From the NCBI GenBank assembly GCA_903873585.1, contig CAIQOV010000016.1, positions 1 to 64,000 of the forward strand: a stretch of 64,000 nucleotides of DNA, read 5' to 3'. The notes beneath the pieces are model-generated. The model was given only the letters and a program-made list of their open reading frames with translations. It had not been told where the DNA came from and ran no database searches. Numbering within the stretch: the first letter of the stretch is position 1; each line of letters opens with the position of its first letter. The position numbers and the translations under genes are program-made. Below, piece by piece: positions 63,326 through 64,000 of this stretch. This stretch comes from an uncultured Rhodobacterales bacterium. Lineage in GTDB: Bacteria; Pseudomonadota; Alphaproteobacteria; Rhodobacterales; Rhodobacteraceae.

Positions 63326-63909
63326 CTTTTCAGCCCCACATATGCAGCGCGAACACCCGCGGTTGGAGAGATTGCTAAACGGGGCCAGACAATGCGCCAA
63401 TAGACAAAACAAAAAGGTGATCACTCATTTACCGCAAAGCGAGTAAGGAATTTATGGTATTATTATCAATAGGTTGGCGTCATCATATTCCGCTGCAAAT
63501 GTGATCACTCAAAAAGGTCTTATTGGCCTGCCCCGCCTCATCCGCGATCGGTCTTGAAACATGGCTGTTGGTTCTGTGATTCACCCAACCTTGATTAACC
63601 AAAAGCCACCACAAGCGCCGCTTCAGCCGATGACCTTTGCGAAAGTGGCAAGCTCAGGAAAGTCAGATCGTCGAATGCTCTGCCCGTCAAAGAGGTCGCA
63701 CAGCGGGCGGCAAGGTCAGTCGATGCCCGCGATCCGTGGTGTGAATCATCACCGTGTTTTCGGGTTGCGTGAAAGCAAAGCCCCTAATAGTGTTCAATCG
63801 CCGCCTGCTACCGACTGCTTCAACGCTCTTGCAAACAAAACGTCGTGTCAGGTCTTTAAGAACCTACCAAACCGCAGTTATAGCATTACATCACATCCAA
63901 GGTTTTTCC
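63326..63909. other. Intergenic region between autotransporter and TetR-like gene
   Basis: 584 bases. The left part is AT-rich and carries two GTGATCACTCA boxes. The right part (63600-63850) is more GC-rich and has a short minus-strand frame ending GHRLTLPPAVRPL that I cannot assign; it might be the remnant of a gene. No intact gene supported. Confidence 0.5.
63417..63511. promoter_or_regulatory. Twin GTGATCACTCA boxes upstream of the autotransporter
   Basis: The 11-mer GTGATCACTCA occurs at 63417-63427 and 63501-63511, 84 bases apart (about eight helical turns), each containing the palindrome GTGATCAC. They lie 92 and 176 bases before the autotransporter start. Spacing and symmetry suggest a regulator binding both, possibly the adjacent TetR-like protein. 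Confidence 0.5.
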
Positions 63910-64000
63910 ATGCCCGACCGAATTAAGATTGAATTTGCACAAAGCAAACAAGATCGCTCCAAGCAAACGCTTGATGATATTCTGGAAGCGGCATCCAATC
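63910..64000 (+). CDS. TetR-like regulator, 5' part
   Basis: Only 30 codons visible; cut by the window end. MPDRIKIEFAQSK, then RSKQTLDDILEAASN resembles the start of the TetR helix-turn-helix domain (RERILEAA-type helix 1). If correct, it may regulate itself or the divergent autotransporter. The call is tentative. Confidence 0.5.
   Translation, partial: MPDRIKIEFAQSKQDRSKQTLDDILEAASN

Noticed and set aside
63561-63926. 121-codon plus-strand frame near the window end
   Set aside because: Low-plausibility composition and overlaps the better TetR-like start at 63910.

Overview
The window looks like a chromosomal segment of a marine-type alphaproteobacterium of the order Rhodobacterales (Roseobacter/Rhodobacter group). 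Reasons: GC-rich third codon positions, gene order such as uvrC near pgsA-moaD-moaE, families typical of this order (DUF2125, DUF1523, DUF817, the PF04800 complex I accessory subunit), and intergenic repeats of a kind I associate with Rhodobacterales. This is inference from sequence; no database was searched.

Layout. 0-9.3 kb: 3' end of priA, maeB malic enzyme, a double-cupin protein, then a tightly overlapping nucleoside salvage operon cdd-deoA-deoB-add-upp. 9.3-26.8 kb: mostly housekeeping (a degenerate M48-like membrane protein, EamA exporter, tdk, RhlE-type helicase, nadK, glyA, DUF817, an alpha/beta hydrolase, cytochrome b561, a thuA/Gfo-Idh pair, a FocA-type channel with a coupled 62-residue membrane protein, uvrB, the complex I accessory subunit, DUF2125, GNAT). 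26.8-33.2 kb: tRNA-Arg(UCU) followed by a glycan locus (GT2, ABC exporter, a HAD-like COG5610-type protein with visibly lower GC, RgpF-like protein) that looks like an accessory insert. 33.2-40.6 kb: moaE/moaD, pgsA, ppk2, a secreted PDZ plus acidic-repeat protein, uvrC, an SDR, a small zinc-ribbon protein and an S49 peptidase.

40.7-47.7 kb: a LysR regulator and the complete NAD-dependent molybdenum formate dehydrogenase operon fdsGBA-fdhD-fdsD. The MoaD/MoaE pair a few kb upstream supplies the molybdopterin that FdsA needs. 47.7-51.8 kb (minus strand): complete dTDP-L-rhamnose operon rmlC-rmlB-ydcF-rmlD-rmlA, which fits the rhamnose-type glycan genes at 27-33 kb. 52-58 kb: CnoX-like thioredoxin, Lon-N protein, Trm112-like, L,D-transpeptidase, cupin, panB-panC and two membrane proteins. 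58-63.3 kb (minus strand): a 1338-residue autotransporter with about a dozen repeats, followed by a TIGR03032-type protein, then a TetR-like gene cut by the window end.

Non-coding structure of note: a 19-nt near-palindrome in inverted pairs in two convergent intergenic gaps (11.5 and 18.2 kb); two copies of a composite hairpin element (4.7 and 41.6 kb), one carrying extra hairpins; an in-frame tandem repeat ending in a perfect palindrome inside fdhD (47.24 kb); a 21-bp perfect palindrome before panB; and two identical GTGATCACTCA boxes upstream of the autotransporter. I found no CRISPR array, intact insertion sequence, rRNA or prophage.
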